Shown: positions 17,574 through 26,545 of the stretch, one piece after another
Layout of the letters: the number at the start of each line of letters is the position of its first letter
How positions within the stretch are numbered: the stretch's first letter is position 1
NCBI GenBank assembly: GCA_964608915.1
Contig: CAZSQA010000003.1
Location: 207,005 to 271,004, forward strand
Reading direction: 5' to 3'
Source of the DNA: QWQI01 sp964608915
GTDB taxonomy: Bacteria; Planctomycetota; Planctomycetia; Isosphaerales; Isosphaeraceae
Length of the DNA stretch: 64,000 nucleotides
Notes under the pieces: model-generated
What the model saw: the letters and a program-made list of their open reading frames with translations, nothing else
Database searches by the model: none
Told to the model about the DNA's origin: nothing
Program-made: the position numbers and the translations under genes

Positions 17574-17653
17574 TGCGATTGCCCTCGATGGCCCCGACGG
17601 CCTTGACTGACAGGCACGATCTTACGAAAGCACCTTAAAAGCACGATGAATCG

Positions 17654-17675
17654 AAGATAAGAAATTCCTTATCTT
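17654..17675. promoter_or_regulatory. Palindrome upstream of the response regulator gene, possible operator
   Basis: AAGATAAG (17654-17661) and CTTATCTT (17668-17675) form a perfect 8-bp inverted repeat around AAATTC, in an AT-rich patch 81 bases upstream of the regulator's start. Autoregulation is a hypothesis. Confidence 0.45.
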
Positions 17676-17760
17676 GCCGCTGCCCTTCGGCCTGGACCGA
17701 TACGAACCGATACGCTCCGCGGCGCACGGTCCGCCAAATTTTCTTCCGCTCGACGTTCGC

Positions 17761-18540
17761 TCAACCTCCGGCATAAAGCTTCGCGACGCGGCGGGCGTGC
17801 TCGTCGTAAGCCGCGTCGAACACTCGCAGGGCTTCCGCCTGCCCCACGATCGCGCCGGCCACCAGGGCATGGGGCGGCTTACCGGCCTCGGTCAGCCGCG
17901 CCGCCACTTCGGCCTTGATCGCATTGACCAGCAGACATCCGCCGACCGTCGAACCAGGCGCCACCGGCTCCGTCATACCTTCGATACGTACCATCGCGTC
18001 GCCCAGCGGGGCGCCGGTGTCCAGCACCAGGTCGCACACGTCCATGAGCTTGTGCCCGCTCGGATGGCGTGTCTCGCTACCATCCGCATGCGCCCGGCTT
18101 ACGATCCCGACGACCTTCAGCCCGGCGGCCTTGAAGCCCTCGGCCATTTCGATCGGCACCACGTTGCAGCCGCTGGATGAGATCACCAGCGCCGAATCGA
18201 GTGGCGACAGCCGGAAATTCCGCAGAATCCGGGCCGCCAGCCCTGAGGTGTTCTCCAGAAACATCGCCTGCCGCTGGCCGTTCGCCCCGACGACCTGATT
18301 ATGGAACGTCATCGAGAGCTCGACGATCGGATGAAAGCCCGCGAACGATCCATACCTCGGCCACATTTCCTCGACCATCATGCGCGAATGCCCAGCGCCG
18401 AACATGTGCACCATCCGGTCAGCCAGAATCGAAGCCGCGAAAATGTCGGCCGCCTGACGGATCAGGGGCAACTGGCCGCGAACGGTGTCGAGAAGCCCCT
18501 GAGATGCGTTCAGATACTCTTCGGCCGGACTGACGCTCAT
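17761..18540 (-). CDS. SIS-domain (sugar isomerase-type) protein
   Basis: A 259-residue SIS-fold protein. The N-terminal helix region (YLNASQGLLDTVRGQLPLI) leads to VHMFGAGHSRMMVEEMW, the phosphosugar-binding strand-loop. The second Ser/Thr-rich loop is LVISSSGCNVVPIEMAEGF, and a third strand is GLKVVGIVSRAHA. It resembles the UPF0309 group, whose substrates are not well known. AGGAGA precedes the ATG at 18540. The unknown gene at 18597-19376 lies 56 bases upstream on the same strand and may be cotranscribed. Confidence 0.82.
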   Translation of the reverse strand: MSVSPAEEYLNASQGLLDTVRGQLPLIRQAADIFAASILADRMVHMFGAGHSRMMVEEMWPRYGSFAGFHPIVELSMTFHNQVVGANGQRQAMFLENTSGLAARILRNFRLSPLDSALVISSSGCNVVPIEMAEGFKAAGLKVVGIVSRAHADGSETRHPSGHKLMDVCDLVLDTGAPLGDAMVRIEGMTEPVAPGSTVGGCLLVNAIKAEVAARLTEAGKPPHALVAGAIVGQAEALRVFDAAYDEHARRVAKLYAGG

Positions 18541-18596
18541 GAATCGGATCTCCTGACCAGGTTTACCGGAATCATGGCCGGATTCGAACTCGCGCG

Positions 18597-19376
18597 TCAA
18601 CGATCGAGCACGGCCCCGACCGCGGCCTGAATGCGCCGAACGGCTGTGACCACCTGGAGATCCAGCCCGAGCCCGGGATGCACTTCGGTGATCAGCACCT
18701 GGGCTTCGAGCGAAAGGCGATAAAGCGATCTGGCGACTCGCCGGTCAAGCGTCGTTTCGGCCGACACATCGCCCGCGTAAAGCTCAATGCGGCGGGCAAG
18801 CCGTTCCGTATCTTCGCCTGAGGGCCGCCGGCCTTCACGCAGGGCATTCAGAAAGGCATCGCCCAGTGTTTCGATGGCGATTTCACTGACGGAAGATTCC
18901 TGTTCATCCTCGACCCCTGCCGGCTCGTTACTCGCATCGGCGACCCATTCGCCCTGAATTTCGACGGGCGGCGGCCCCGGCAATGCCGGCTGCGGGTCTT
19001 CGATCCCGGCCCATTCGCGCAAGAATTGCGGATCGTCAGGGATATCCAGCTCGGCTTCCAGTTCCGCCGCCGAAACCGTCGGCTTATGCCGCACCACGGG
19101 GAACATCGTGCCGGGTACGCCGCCAGAATCGTCGAGCCGGTCGATGATCGCTCGCAGAGTCGCCTGGCACCAGGCCTGCAGATCGCCCAGGCCCGATTCG
19201 ACCGCCTCCCGTTCCGCCCGATCCGCCTGCCGGTTCTTGAGGAACACCGTCACCCGGAATTCGTCGCCGAGCGGGTCGACCGCGCGCGGAGCATCCTGCC
19301 CAAGACGCCACACTTGGGGCATGCGCTTGAATCGGGAATGTTTCAGCGGATCGTTCCGCCGGTCGTCGTCCGGCAC
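18597..19376 (-). CDS. Conserved-looking hypothetical protein
   Basis: A 259-residue soluble acidic protein, not recognised. It starts at a GTG with AGGAG 8 bases upstream. The N-terminal third is charged, with FRVTVFLKNRQADRAEREAV; the middle (PPDDPQ/PALPGPPPVE-like) is Pro-rich and low complexity; the C-terminal half is helical, with RRVARSLYRLSLEAQVLI. No signal peptide or membrane segment. It precedes the SIS-domain gene. Confidence 0.6.
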   Translation of the reverse strand: MPDDDRRNDPLKHSRFKRMPQVWRLGQDAPRAVDPLGDEFRVTVFLKNRQADRAEREAVESGLGDLQAWCQATLRAIIDRLDDSGGVPGTMFPVVRHKPTVSAAELEAELDIPDDPQFLREWAGIEDPQPALPGPPPVEIQGEWVADASNEPAGVEDEQESSVSEIAIETLGDAFLNALREGRRPSGEDTERLARRIELYAGDVSAETTLDRRVARSLYRLSLEAQVLITEVHPGLGLDLQVVTAVRRIQAAVGAVLDR

Positions 19377-19610
19377 TTGCGGGCTCCTGAGCGGTTTCGC
19401 CGCGTTTTCGGACGCATATCCGCTTCATAATCTTCCCACAATCGCGCGTTCTCCGCAATCGCGAACGCGTCTAGCGCAGGGCCGTTCGAATCTCTTTCCG
19501 CGAAAAAATGGAAAGGCTCGAAAAAAGGGGCAGGTCGTTTCAGGCCTCAAGATGGACTTGCCTTCTGGTTGTGGACAAAGTGAAATCATGACATGGAGGA
19601 CCATGCAACG

Positions 19611-19964
19611 ATGCGATTCCGAAGTATGACGAAACGGCGGGCGATCGCGGCGATCGCGTTCCTGATTCCGGCTCTGATCGGCGGATGGCTGCTTATTCGG
19701 CGATGGGAGTATCTCGACCGCGCATACGAACACCAGAATCGACTCAGGACGATGCTCGCCGTCCCGGGCGGTGAGGAATATTGGGAGCGGCGCTGGACAA
19801 TGATGCGGGAAGGGAAGAAAGCCTCATACCCCTGGCCCGACGGACCGCCTTTCGTGCCTGTACTGAGCGAATATCACAAGAAAATGCAGGCCAAGTGGGA
19901 GCAAGCCGCTTCGAACCCATGGATGACTGTCGAGCCGGATCCGCTGAGCCCTCAAAACGAATGA
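19611..19964 (+). CDS. Small single-pass membrane protein, unknown function
   Basis: A 117-residue protein with one N-terminal membrane segment (AIAAIAFLIPALIGGWLLI) after a basic leader, then a soluble tail with YHKKMQAKWEQAASNPWM and VEPDPLSPQNE. The pattern Y-H-x-x-M-x-x-K-(W/Y)-E-x-A-A-x-x-P-W followed by V-E-P-D-P is one I associate with small Isosphaeraceae-type proteins; the function is not known. I use the ATG at 19611 because GGAGGA lies 10 bases before it; an in-frame ATG lies at 19593. Confidence 0.65.
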   Translation: MRFRSMTKRRAIAAIAFLIPALIGGWLLIRRWEYLDRAYEHQNRLRTMLAVPGGEEYWERRWTMMREGKKASYPWPDGPPFVPVLSEYHKKMQAKWEQAASNPWMTVEPDPLSPQNE

Positions 19965-20119
19965 AAGACTCATCAGGAATTTCCGTGGTCTTTTCACCGA
20001 GAAACCCGCGATCGATCTCATGAACGGAAGCGACTCGCACCTGAATCGGCAATATCGGAATCAATGGCGTATCGCTCTGCCTGCCTCTGATTCGACCTGA
20101 AAGGGCGAAAGGTCAATAG

Positions 20120-20138
20120 CCCCGGGTGAAACCCGGGG
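20120..20138. repeat. Short GC palindrome, repeat-like
   Basis: CCCCGGGT-GAA-ACCCGGGG, an 8-bp perfect stem, in the 231-base gap between the small membrane protein and the broken SMI1/KNR4 gene. It resembles short palindromes that are repeated between genes in planctomycete and related genomes (from memory). It may also end transcription of the minus-strand gene, although no T-run is present. Confidence 0.45.
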
Positions 20139-20195
20139 GATGCGGAACGTGTCAGGGCAAATCCGATTCGATTCCAGCTTCGAATCCTATTCGGG

Positions 20196-20687
20196 TCAGC
20201 GGAACTCCCAATAGACTTCACGATCTTCCGGTTCAGGGTCCGGCAACCCGAAAGCCTCGACCCGATCAGGCGATATCTGTTTTTTGTAACAATCGAAATC
20301 GATCGATTTCGTTTGCCCCGGAAGTATGTCAGTGACCGGCAGATAAGCTCCACCTTGCAGGAATCCATCCTTGCCTCGAATTCCGATCGACAGAAACGGA
20401 AGCGACATTTCCGATCCGTTCGTGACTTCGAATCGAAGGTCACCACTTTCGGACACGCCCACGATCGTCCAACGAAATAGTCGCCTGGCCTCACGAATTC
20501 GTATTTCATGAGGAGAGAAAGGAGGGGGTCCATCGACGATCCACTGCCACTGCGCCTTGCGATAACGCTTACGGGCCGAAGCACATATCGACTTCAGCCA
20601 ATCCTCGAAACCATTGGCCGCGCGAAGGATACCTTGACGATACCGCCATTCGTAAATGACGGATTCAGCCCCTGGCAGCATATCCAC
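20196..20687 (-). pseudogene. C-terminal part of a broken SMI1/KNR4 (SUKH) family gene
   Basis: A 163-residue open frame that continues, in the same frame, the SMI1/KNR4 part upstream. Reading through the TGA at 20730-20732 gives HFGRTDRSLAYFKDVD and joins to AESVIYEW and NGFEDWLKSICASARKRY, the usual end of a SUKH domain. The remaining 100 residues form a separate beta-rich domain (RWTIVGVSESGDLRFEVTNG, then LPVTDILPG). The ATG at 20687 is probably only internal, so this part would be expressed only by read-through or reinitiation. Confidence 0.65.
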
Positions 20688-20729
20688 ATCCTTGAAATAG
20701 GCAAGAGATCTATCCGTCCTGCCGAAATG

Positions 20730-20999
20730 TCAGAAGACATCGCCTTCTTGCGTTTCGAATTCGATCGGAACCGCGAAAACCTGAACCATGTGGCCGATGC
20801 CGCTTCGATAGAGCTTCGCGTTGCCGAATTTGATGACGAATTCCTTGTAAGAACCCGGTACGGAAATCTCCGAATCCTCGACGAGCTTTCTGTTTTCAGG
20901 CGAAAGAGGACCATCGACAAGATGAAACTTGTTCATTTTGATCCTGTCAATTTCATCTTGAAGCCATTCGAACATGATTCGTTCGCCAAGCGAATTCAC
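20730..20999 (-). pseudogene. N-terminal part of a broken SMI1/KNR4 (SUKH) family gene
   Basis: 89 codons ending in an in-frame TGA. The segment FHLVDGPLSPENRKLVEDSE and SVPGSYKEFVIKFGNAKLYR is the SMI1/KNR4 core (SYKEF...FGN). The start is either the GTG at 20999, which overlaps the deoA stop in a GTGA arrangement, or the ATG at 20975. SUKH proteins include immunity proteins against polymorphic toxins, but many are uncharacterised. A single C-to-T change of CGA would give this TGA. Sequencing error is an alternative. Confidence 0.65.
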
Positions 21000-22306
21000 C
21001 CGATCCGGTCCAGAATCACACCCAGCGGCGGCACGCCCGGCTCCGGCGTGATTTCGATCGCGGCTTCGGCAAGTTCCAGGGCATGTGCCAGTCGCATTTC
21101 GTTATTGACGTGCAGCACGGCCAGCGTTTCGCCCGCGGCCACCGGGTCGCCCACTTTCTTTTCGAATTGAATTCCCACGGCCGGATCGATGTGCGAATCC
21201 ATCCGCTCACGTCCTGCACCCAGAAGCATGATCGCCTGGCCGATATCCCGGGCCTTGATCGCGGCCACCGAGCCGCCTGATTTCGCCACGATCGGCACCA
21301 TTCTGCGGGCCTGGGGCAGCACGCGCAGGGGGTCGTCGCACACGGCCGGATCGCCGCCCTGCGCGGCGATGACCTGCCGGAACCGCTCCAGGGCCGAACC
21401 GTCTTCGATCGTGCGAACGGCCCGCTTGCGCGCGGCCTCGATCGTCGGTTCGATGCCGGCCATCAGGATCATTTCCGCCGCCAACTCGATCGACAGTTCG
21501 GCCAGATCCTGCGGGCCCCTGCCCTTGAGCGTTTCGACCGATTCGTAAATCTCCAGCGCGTTACCGGCCATCCGGCCCAGCGGCTGTTCCATGTTCGTGA
21601 GCAGGGCCACGCACTGTTTGCCCAGCGATCGTCCGATACCGATCATCGTCGCCGCCAGTTCGCGGGCTTTCGCTTCGTCCGGCAGAAATGCGCCATGGCC
21701 GCATTTCACGTCGAGCACCAGACCGTCGATACCCTCGGCGAGCTTCTTGGACATGATCGAGGCCGAGATCAGGGGGATCGATTCGACGGTCGCCGTGGCG
21801 TCTCTCATGGCGTAAAGGAACTTGTCGGCCGGGGCGATTTCGGGCGTCTGGCCGATCAGTACCAGGCCGCAGCGGGCCAGCACTTCGCGATATTCGGTCA
21901 AGTCGAGATTGACGTCGAAGCCCGGGATCGATTCCAGCTTGTCCAGCGTGCCGCCCGTGTGGCCCAGGCCCCGACCCGAGACCATCGGCACCATCACGCC
22001 CGCGGCGGCCGCGATCGGGGCCAGGATCAGGCTCGTCTTGTCGCCCACGCCGCCTGTGGAGTGCTTGTCGACCTTGGCCCCGGTGATGGCCGAAAGATCG
22101 ACGACCTCGCCGGATCGCATCATGGCGTCGCACAGGGCGGCGGTTTCGGCCTTGTCCATGCCGCGCCAGACGATGGCCATGAGCAGCGCCGACCACTGAT
22201 AATCAGCCACATGGCCCGATTCGATACCACCGACGAGAAACGAAATCTCGTCGGCCGTCAAGCTGCCGCCATCCCGCTTTTTCCGAATCAGATCGACGGC
22301 TCGCAT
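20996..22306 (-). CDS. deoA: Thymidine/pyrimidine-nucleoside phosphorylase
   Basis: Phosphorolysis of thymidine or uridine to the base and (deoxy)ribose-1-phosphate. The 436-residue protein has the full family layout: N-terminal helical domain beginning AVDLIRKKRDGGSLTADEI, the phosphate site VDKHSTGGVGDKTSLI, SGRGLGHTGGTLDKLES, and a C-terminal lipoyl-like domain with GDPVAAGETLAVLH. Whether it is DeoA or Pdp type cannot be settled by eye. Start at the ATG 22306; an in-frame GTG at 22321 is possible. It lies 86 bases downstream of upp, forming a pyrimidine salvage pair. Confidence 0.92.
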   Translation of the reverse strand: MRAVDLIRKKRDGGSLTADEISFLVGGIESGHVADYQWSALLMAIVWRGMDKAETAALCDAMMRSGEVVDLSAITGAKVDKHSTGGVGDKTSLILAPIAAAAGVMVPMVSGRGLGHTGGTLDKLESIPGFDVNLDLTEYREVLARCGLVLIGQTPEIAPADKFLYAMRDATATVESIPLISASIMSKKLAEGIDGLVLDVKCGHGAFLPDEAKARELAATMIGIGRSLGKQCVALLTNMEQPLGRMAGNALEIYESVETLKGRGPQDLAELSIELAAEMILMAGIEPTIEAARKRAVRTIEDGSALERFRQVIAAQGGDPAVCDDPLRVLPQARRMVPIVAKSGGSVAAIKARDIGQAIMLLGAGRERMDSHIDPAVGIQFEKKVGDPVAAGETLAVLHVNNEMRLAHALELAEAAIEITPEPGVPPLGVILDRIG

Positions 22307-22392
22307 TGTGTGAATCCGCACTTTCCGCGTTTGCGTTCTGGTCTTCGAAATGCGATCGGTCCCGATTCAGGTCGATTCGCATTTGTCTTGCA

Positions 22393-23022
22393 TCAACCGA
22401 ATGTATTGAACAGCCGATCACCCGCGTCGCCAAGCCCGGGCACGATATAGCCGATGTCATTGAGATGACTGTCCACGGCCGCAGTGTAAATCGGCACGCC
22501 CGGCATCTCTTCCTGATATTTGCGGATGCCTTCCGGGGCCGATAGCAGGCACAGCATGCGCAAATCGACGGCGCCGCGTTCCTTGAGAATTTTGCTCGCC
22601 CGCACCGCCGAACCCGCTGTGGCCAGCATTGGGTCGAGTACGATGCAGATCGACTCCGGGGCGAGGTGCGGAATCTTATTGTAATATTCCACGGGTTCGA
22701 GCGTCGCCTCGTTCCGATAGAGCCCCACATGCCAGACGGTCGCGTCGGGCACGAAGTCCAGGATCGGGTCGACGAGCCCGAGCCCGGCCCGCAGGATCGG
22801 CACCAGCACGACCGGCACGGCGGGCTCCAGGCCAAGGCATGCACCCATCGGCGTCGTCACGGAACTTTGTCGCGTGGGCAGGTCGGCCAGGGCTTCCATG
22901 GCGAGCCCGGTCGCGATCCGGCGTGCCTGACGGCGAAATTCCTCAGGCCCCGTGCCGACATCCCGCAGCCGTGTAAGTGCGACCTGAACGATCGGGTGAC
23001 GACAGACATGCAGAGTGGACAT
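22393..23022 (-). CDS. upp: Uracil phosphoribosyltransferase
   Basis: Converts uracil and PRPP to UMP. The 209 residues match the family length. Diagnostic segments are VPILRAGLGLVDPIL, the PRPP-binding CIVLDPMLATAGSA, and the C-terminal uracil-binding GYIVPGLGDAGDRLFNT. The gene is followed on the same strand by deoA, which releases uracil or thymine from nucleosides, so the pair works in pyrimidine salvage. Confidence 0.96.
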   Translation of the reverse strand: MSTLHVCRHPIVQVALTRLRDVGTGPEEFRRQARRIATGLAMEALADLPTRQSSVTTPMGACLGLEPAVPVVLVPILRAGLGLVDPILDFVPDATVWHVGLYRNEATLEPVEYYNKIPHLAPESICIVLDPMLATAGSAVRASKILKERGAVDLRMLCLLSAPEGIRKYQEEMPGVPIYTAAVDSHLNDIGYIVPGLGDAGDRLFNTFG

Positions 23023-23280
23023 CGTGGATGATTTCCGGGTTTCGAAGCGGCCGGCCGCACGATGCGAATCGCCGCGGGATGCGCGTGCCGGGTCCGATTG
23101 GCGATAGTGTCCCGATCCGCGGACTCTGCGTCAAGTGTCACGACGTTGCCGGAATGCGGTCGACCGGTTATTCTGTGACGGCCAGGCGAATCGCACGTGA
23201 AGATTTGCCCACGGTTCGCCGGCCGTTCACTGACTTCGAACGCGGCCAGTGACTCGATTCATGGAAGGAACGGACCCGCC

Positions 23281-24237
23281 ATGCCGATCCGGTTCGCCAC
23301 CCTCGCCAGCGGCTCGAAGGGCAATTGCGCGCTCGTCGAACACGCGGGCCGGCTTCTCATGATCGACATCGGTCTGGCCCCGAATTCGCTGCTGGGAAGG
23401 TTCCGCAAGATCGGCCTCGACATCTCGGCCGTGAGCGAAGTCCTGCTCACCCACACACACGGCGACCACATCAACGATCGTTCGCTGGAAATCCTTGCGG
23501 CGCAAGGCATTCCGCTGCGCTGCCACGCCTCGCACGCCGATGCGCTGGCGGCCAAATCAGGCTTTGCGGAACTTGCCGCCCGGTCGCTGGTCTTGCATTA
23601 CGAGGAATCGCCGTTCCCGACTTTCAGCGGTCTGCACGTGCACCCGCTGCGAGTCCGCCACGGCTCTGGCCGCACTTACGGCTTCCGGATCACGCGCCAC
23701 GACCAGGCCCGGGAGCAGCGCACGGACATCGCCTACGTAGCCGACCTCGGCTGCTGGAACGATCGCACGGCCGCTCACTTTCGAAACTGCGCGATTCTGG
23801 CCGTGGAATTCAATCACGACGTCCGCATGACGCTCGAAAGTCGCCGCCATTTCATGGTGAAGCAGCGGAATCTCTCGAACGACGGCCACCTTTCGAACGT
23901 GCAGGCCCGCGACCTCGTGACCGCCATCGTCACGAAGTCGGATCTCACTCGGCCTGAGCACCTGGTGCTTTTGCATATTTCCGAAGATTGCAATACGCAT
24001 GATCTCGCGATCGATGCCGCACGCGACGCCCTGGGGTGTTCTGGCGCCATCGGCACGGCCGTGCTGGCCGCTCCGCAGCGGGAAGCTCTCGAATGGCTGA
24101 TGCCCGTGCCGGCATCGGCACGTGTGCTGGCTCAGTCGTTGGCCGCTGTTTCGGATCGTTCGAACCACGGCGATTCCTCACTGGAGAAAGCTCCCGACAA
24201 TACGCTGTCGCAACTGGAATTTCGATTCCCGGTCTGA
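23281..24237 (+). CDS. Metallo-beta-lactamase-fold hydrolase (WalJ/YycJ-like)
   Basis: A 318-residue MBL-fold enzyme. FATLASGSKGNCALVEHAG and LMIDIGLAP are typical of the WalJ/YycJ group; the metal motif is LLTHTHGDHIND (HxHxDH). Later metal ligands are plausible in YVADLG and FNHDVRM. The C-terminal 60 residues are an extra tail ending LSQLEFRFPV. GGAAGGA lies before the ATG at 23281. The LpxH-like gene follows after 13 bases. WalJ-type proteins have been proposed to be nucleases; the activity here is not known. Confidence 0.82.
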   Translation: MPIRFATLASGSKGNCALVEHAGRLLMIDIGLAPNSLLGRFRKIGLDISAVSEVLLTHTHGDHINDRSLEILAAQGIPLRCHASHADALAAKSGFAELAARSLVLHYEESPFPTFSGLHVHPLRVRHGSGRTYGFRITRHDQAREQRTDIAYVADLGCWNDRTAAHFRNCAILAVEFNHDVRMTLESRRHFMVKQRNLSNDGHLSNVQARDLVTAIVTKSDLTRPEHLVLLHISEDCNTHDLAIDAARDALGCSGAIGTAVLAAPQREALEWLMPVPASARVLAQSLAAVSDRSNHGDSSLEKAPDNTLSQLEFRFPV

Positions 24238-24250
24238 GATCCCCCCCACT

Positions 24251-25069
24251 GTGTCACTCTACTTCACCAGCGATCAACATATCTGCCTGACGCATCCTGA
24301 ACGGGGCCGCCGATTCGCCCGGTTTCTCGATCTGCTTGACCCGCGGTCGGACAGCCTCGTCATCGCGGGCGACCTTTGCGATTTCTGGTTCGTTTCGCGC
24401 GAATGCCAGCGGCCTGAGGCAGCCTCCGAACCGGGGCTGGTCGCTCTCCGGAAATTCATCGACGCCGGCGGGATCGTGACACTGCTGCCCGGCAACCACG
24501 ACATGCATCTGGAAGACTTTTATCGCAAGATTCTCGGCCTCGGATTTTCCGGCGATCTGACGCTCGAAATGAACCCTGAGCATCAGGCGGGTAAGCCTTC
24601 GAAAACGCGCGTCGTTCACGGGCACCTACTGGGCGGTCGTTCGAAATGGAAGGGCCTGATGGAAGGACGGGGCTTCCTGAAAAGCTTCGAATTGCTCCCG
24701 GCGATTTTGGCGGACAGGCTCGCCGGCTTGCTCCAGAAATACAATTCACGAAATCGTCACGAAGACAACCTGCGCCATTTTCGAGTTTACGAATCGCATG
24801 TCCGCAATGCGAAGACTGAGGCCGGATCGCATTACGACATTTACGTGCTCGGTCATGTGCATCAGACGATCTGCACGGAAGTCCGTGTGGCCGGCGGCGA
24901 GGATGCGGACGCGAGCGAATCCACCCTGATGGTCGTTCTGGGTCACTGGTTCCATCGTGCGAGCTGGTTCCGCATCGATCCGGACCTCTCCTGGAGCTTC
25001 TGGTTCTGGAACGACGACGCACCGGAGCCCGAACTGGTCAGGGATCATCGAATCGAACCGCCAAGGTAA
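24251..25069 (+). CDS. LpxH-like UDP-2,3-diacylglucosamine diphosphatase
   Basis: Calcineurin-type metallophosphoesterase of 272 residues with all metal motifs: YFTSDQHI (D-x-H), VIAGDLCDFWF, LLPGNHDMHL, VVHGHLLGG and LGHVHQT. GDLCDFW and the spacing fit LpxH/YbbF proteins, which hydrolyse UDP-2,3-diacylglucosamine in lipid A synthesis. The start is a GTG at 24251, 13 bases after the upstream stop, without a strong ribosome site; coupling to the MBL gene is likely. Assignment to LpxH rather than a related phosphatase is moderately sure. Confidence 0.78.
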   Translation: MSLYFTSDQHICLTHPERGRRFARFLDLLDPRSDSLVIAGDLCDFWFVSRECQRPEAASEPGLVALRKFIDAGGIVTLLPGNHDMHLEDFYRKILGLGFSGDLTLEMNPEHQAGKPSKTRVVHGHLLGGRSKWKGLMEGRGFLKSFELLPAILADRLAGLLQKYNSRNRHEDNLRHFRVYESHVRNAKTEAGSHYDIYVLGHVHQTICTEVRVAGGEDADASESTLMVVLGHWFHRASWFRIDPDLSWSFWFWNDDAPEPELVRDHRIEPPR

Positions 25070-25087
25070 GTTGGGCTCGATCCCGGC

Positions 25088-26026
25088 CTAATTCCGGATT
25101 TCATTTCCGGCCAATCGTGCCCGAATGGTATGCCTGAACACTTCGGCCAGCTTGCGAAACCCGTCGGATGTCGGGTGCAGTTCGTTGATCCAGTCCTTTC
25201 GGTAATCCTCGTAAGGGGGCCGGGGCAGAAAGGCTCGCAGATCGACATGATGCACGCGGCCGTCGTGCTCGGCGTAATCGGCCGCCAGCTTCGCCAGCAT
25301 CGCGTTGAAGCGGTCGATCAGCCGGATCATGATTTCGTAACGCGCCTCGACCGGGATGCCGTGTTCCTTGAAGGCCGGTTCCAGCCAGGGGCCTTCGAAA
25401 TCGAATTCGATCGGCATCTTCGGGCTCCGCACACCGCGGCCGTCTGGCACGGGATAGGCATAACCGTGCAGAAAGATGGGAACGGTGGCGTCGACATCAC
25501 GTACGTTCGAAATCAGCCGATCGAAATCGCGGCGGAAATCGACGTCGATCGCGTGAAACGCCGTGGCTTCGTCCAGCCCATCGGCCTTGAGGAATTTCGT
25601 GAGCCGAACGCCGTGGTTGCCCGACATGTCGTTGCCGCCGCCGGAAAGAAGGACGAATTTCGGCCGGAATCGTTCCTGGCCGATCCAGCTGTCCAGCGTC
25701 CGGAGCAGATTCAGAACTTCCCGGACGTTCGAAAGCTGGGGCTCGCTGGCCATGTCCTTGAGCGTATCGCCCGCGAAACTCAATCGCAGAATATTGAATT
25801 CGCCGCCACGGGAAAGGTGTCCGATGAGGTCAGGACCGTCGAAATGAACGAACCGGGAAATGAATTCGTAATCGAACCAGGAATCGCCCTCCGCCAGACC
25901 GACGATCGCGTTCGGATATCGGATGGTGTTGTCGAAGAACAGGTTGTTCGTCGCCAGGGGCCAGTATTTCGAATTTTTCAGATGCGACTCGGCCCACGAC
26001 TTCAATTCTTCGTAGATCGTTTTCAT
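25088..26026 (-). CDS. SGNH/GDSL-family hydrolase
   Basis: A 312-residue hydrolase with block I LAEGDSWFDYEF (Ser 49), a Gly of block II in LSFAGDTLKDMA, block III SGGGNDMSG, and block V NELHPTSDGF with His 284. In block V the usual Asp of D-x-x-H is Asn 281, a variant seen in part of this superfamily. No signal peptide, so probably cytoplasmic. The ATG at 26026 is chosen because the domain starts there; the frame stays open for another 88 codons upstream. Substrate unknown. It converges on the LpxH-like gene. Confidence 0.8.
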   Translation of the reverse strand: MKTIYEELKSWAESHLKNSKYWPLATNNLFFDNTIRYPNAIVGLAEGDSWFDYEFISRFVHFDGPDLIGHLSRGGEFNILRLSFAGDTLKDMASEPQLSNVREVLNLLRTLDSWIGQERFRPKFVLLSGGGNDMSGNHGVRLTKFLKADGLDEATAFHAIDVDFRRDFDRLISNVRDVDATVPIFLHGYAYPVPDGRGVRSPKMPIEFDFEGPWLEPAFKEHGIPVEARYEIMIRLIDRFNAMLAKLAADYAEHDGRVHHVDLRAFLPRPPYEDYRKDWINELHPTSDGFRKLAEVFRHTIRARLAGNEIRN

Positions 26027-26305
26027 ACTGAACCTACAGTGTGTACGTACGGGGGGTGTGCGGAAATATCCCGCATCAAATGAATTTAGCGATTTCGACG
26101 AAGATTCGCACTCAAAAAAACCTGCTTGTCGAACCGGACAGACGTTGCGAGCCGACCGGCCGTCACAAGATTCAGGCCGGACTCCGCCGAACTTTGCGTA
26201 TCTCGCGGAGCTTTCTTCAGCCATGCCGCCAAGTTGGAATTCGGGAAACCGGGCCGTCGTCCGGCATTTCGGCATCAAGCCGGCATGCATCGATCCATGC
26301 GTGAG

Positions 26306-26539
26306 TCAGCTCATGACGCGGGGGTGCAGGTCGGCTTTACGCAGCTCTTCGACAACGGCTTTGACCGATTCCGGCCGAACCAGAAGCGTACGTTCGTCGA
26401 GCCGCCCCAGGATGCTGTCGCCCATCGTTTTCAGGCTCGAGACTTCCAGGGCCGTCGCGGAGTCCGTGCAGCGGATCAGGCTCACGTTGCGGTGGATCTT
26501 GACCGGGATGCGGCGGTTTGGGGTTTGATGATCCGACAT
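26306..26539 (-). CDS. Small protein coupled to the XPB-type helicase
   Basis: A 77-residue basic protein: a start region with IPVKIHRNVSLIRCTD, then ALEVSSLKTMGDSILGRLDER and a helix ending DLHPRVMS. It begins 6 bases after the helicase stop on the same strand, so the two are cotranscribed and probably translationally coupled. I believe similar small proteins follow this helicase in other planctomycetes, but cannot verify that. No catalytic motif; an accessory or regulatory role for the helicase is a guess. Confidence 0.65.
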   Translation of the reverse strand: MSDHQTPNRRIPVKIHRNVSLIRCTDSATALEVSSLKTMGDSILGRLDERTLLVRPESVKAVVEELRKADLHPRVMS

Positions 26540-26545
26540 GTCCGG

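Noticed and set aside
20730..20732. TGA in the SMI1/KNR4 gene read as selenocysteine
   Set aside because: I see no SECIS-like hairpin directly after it, and SUKH proteins are not known selenoproteins. A nonsense change or sequencing error is simpler.
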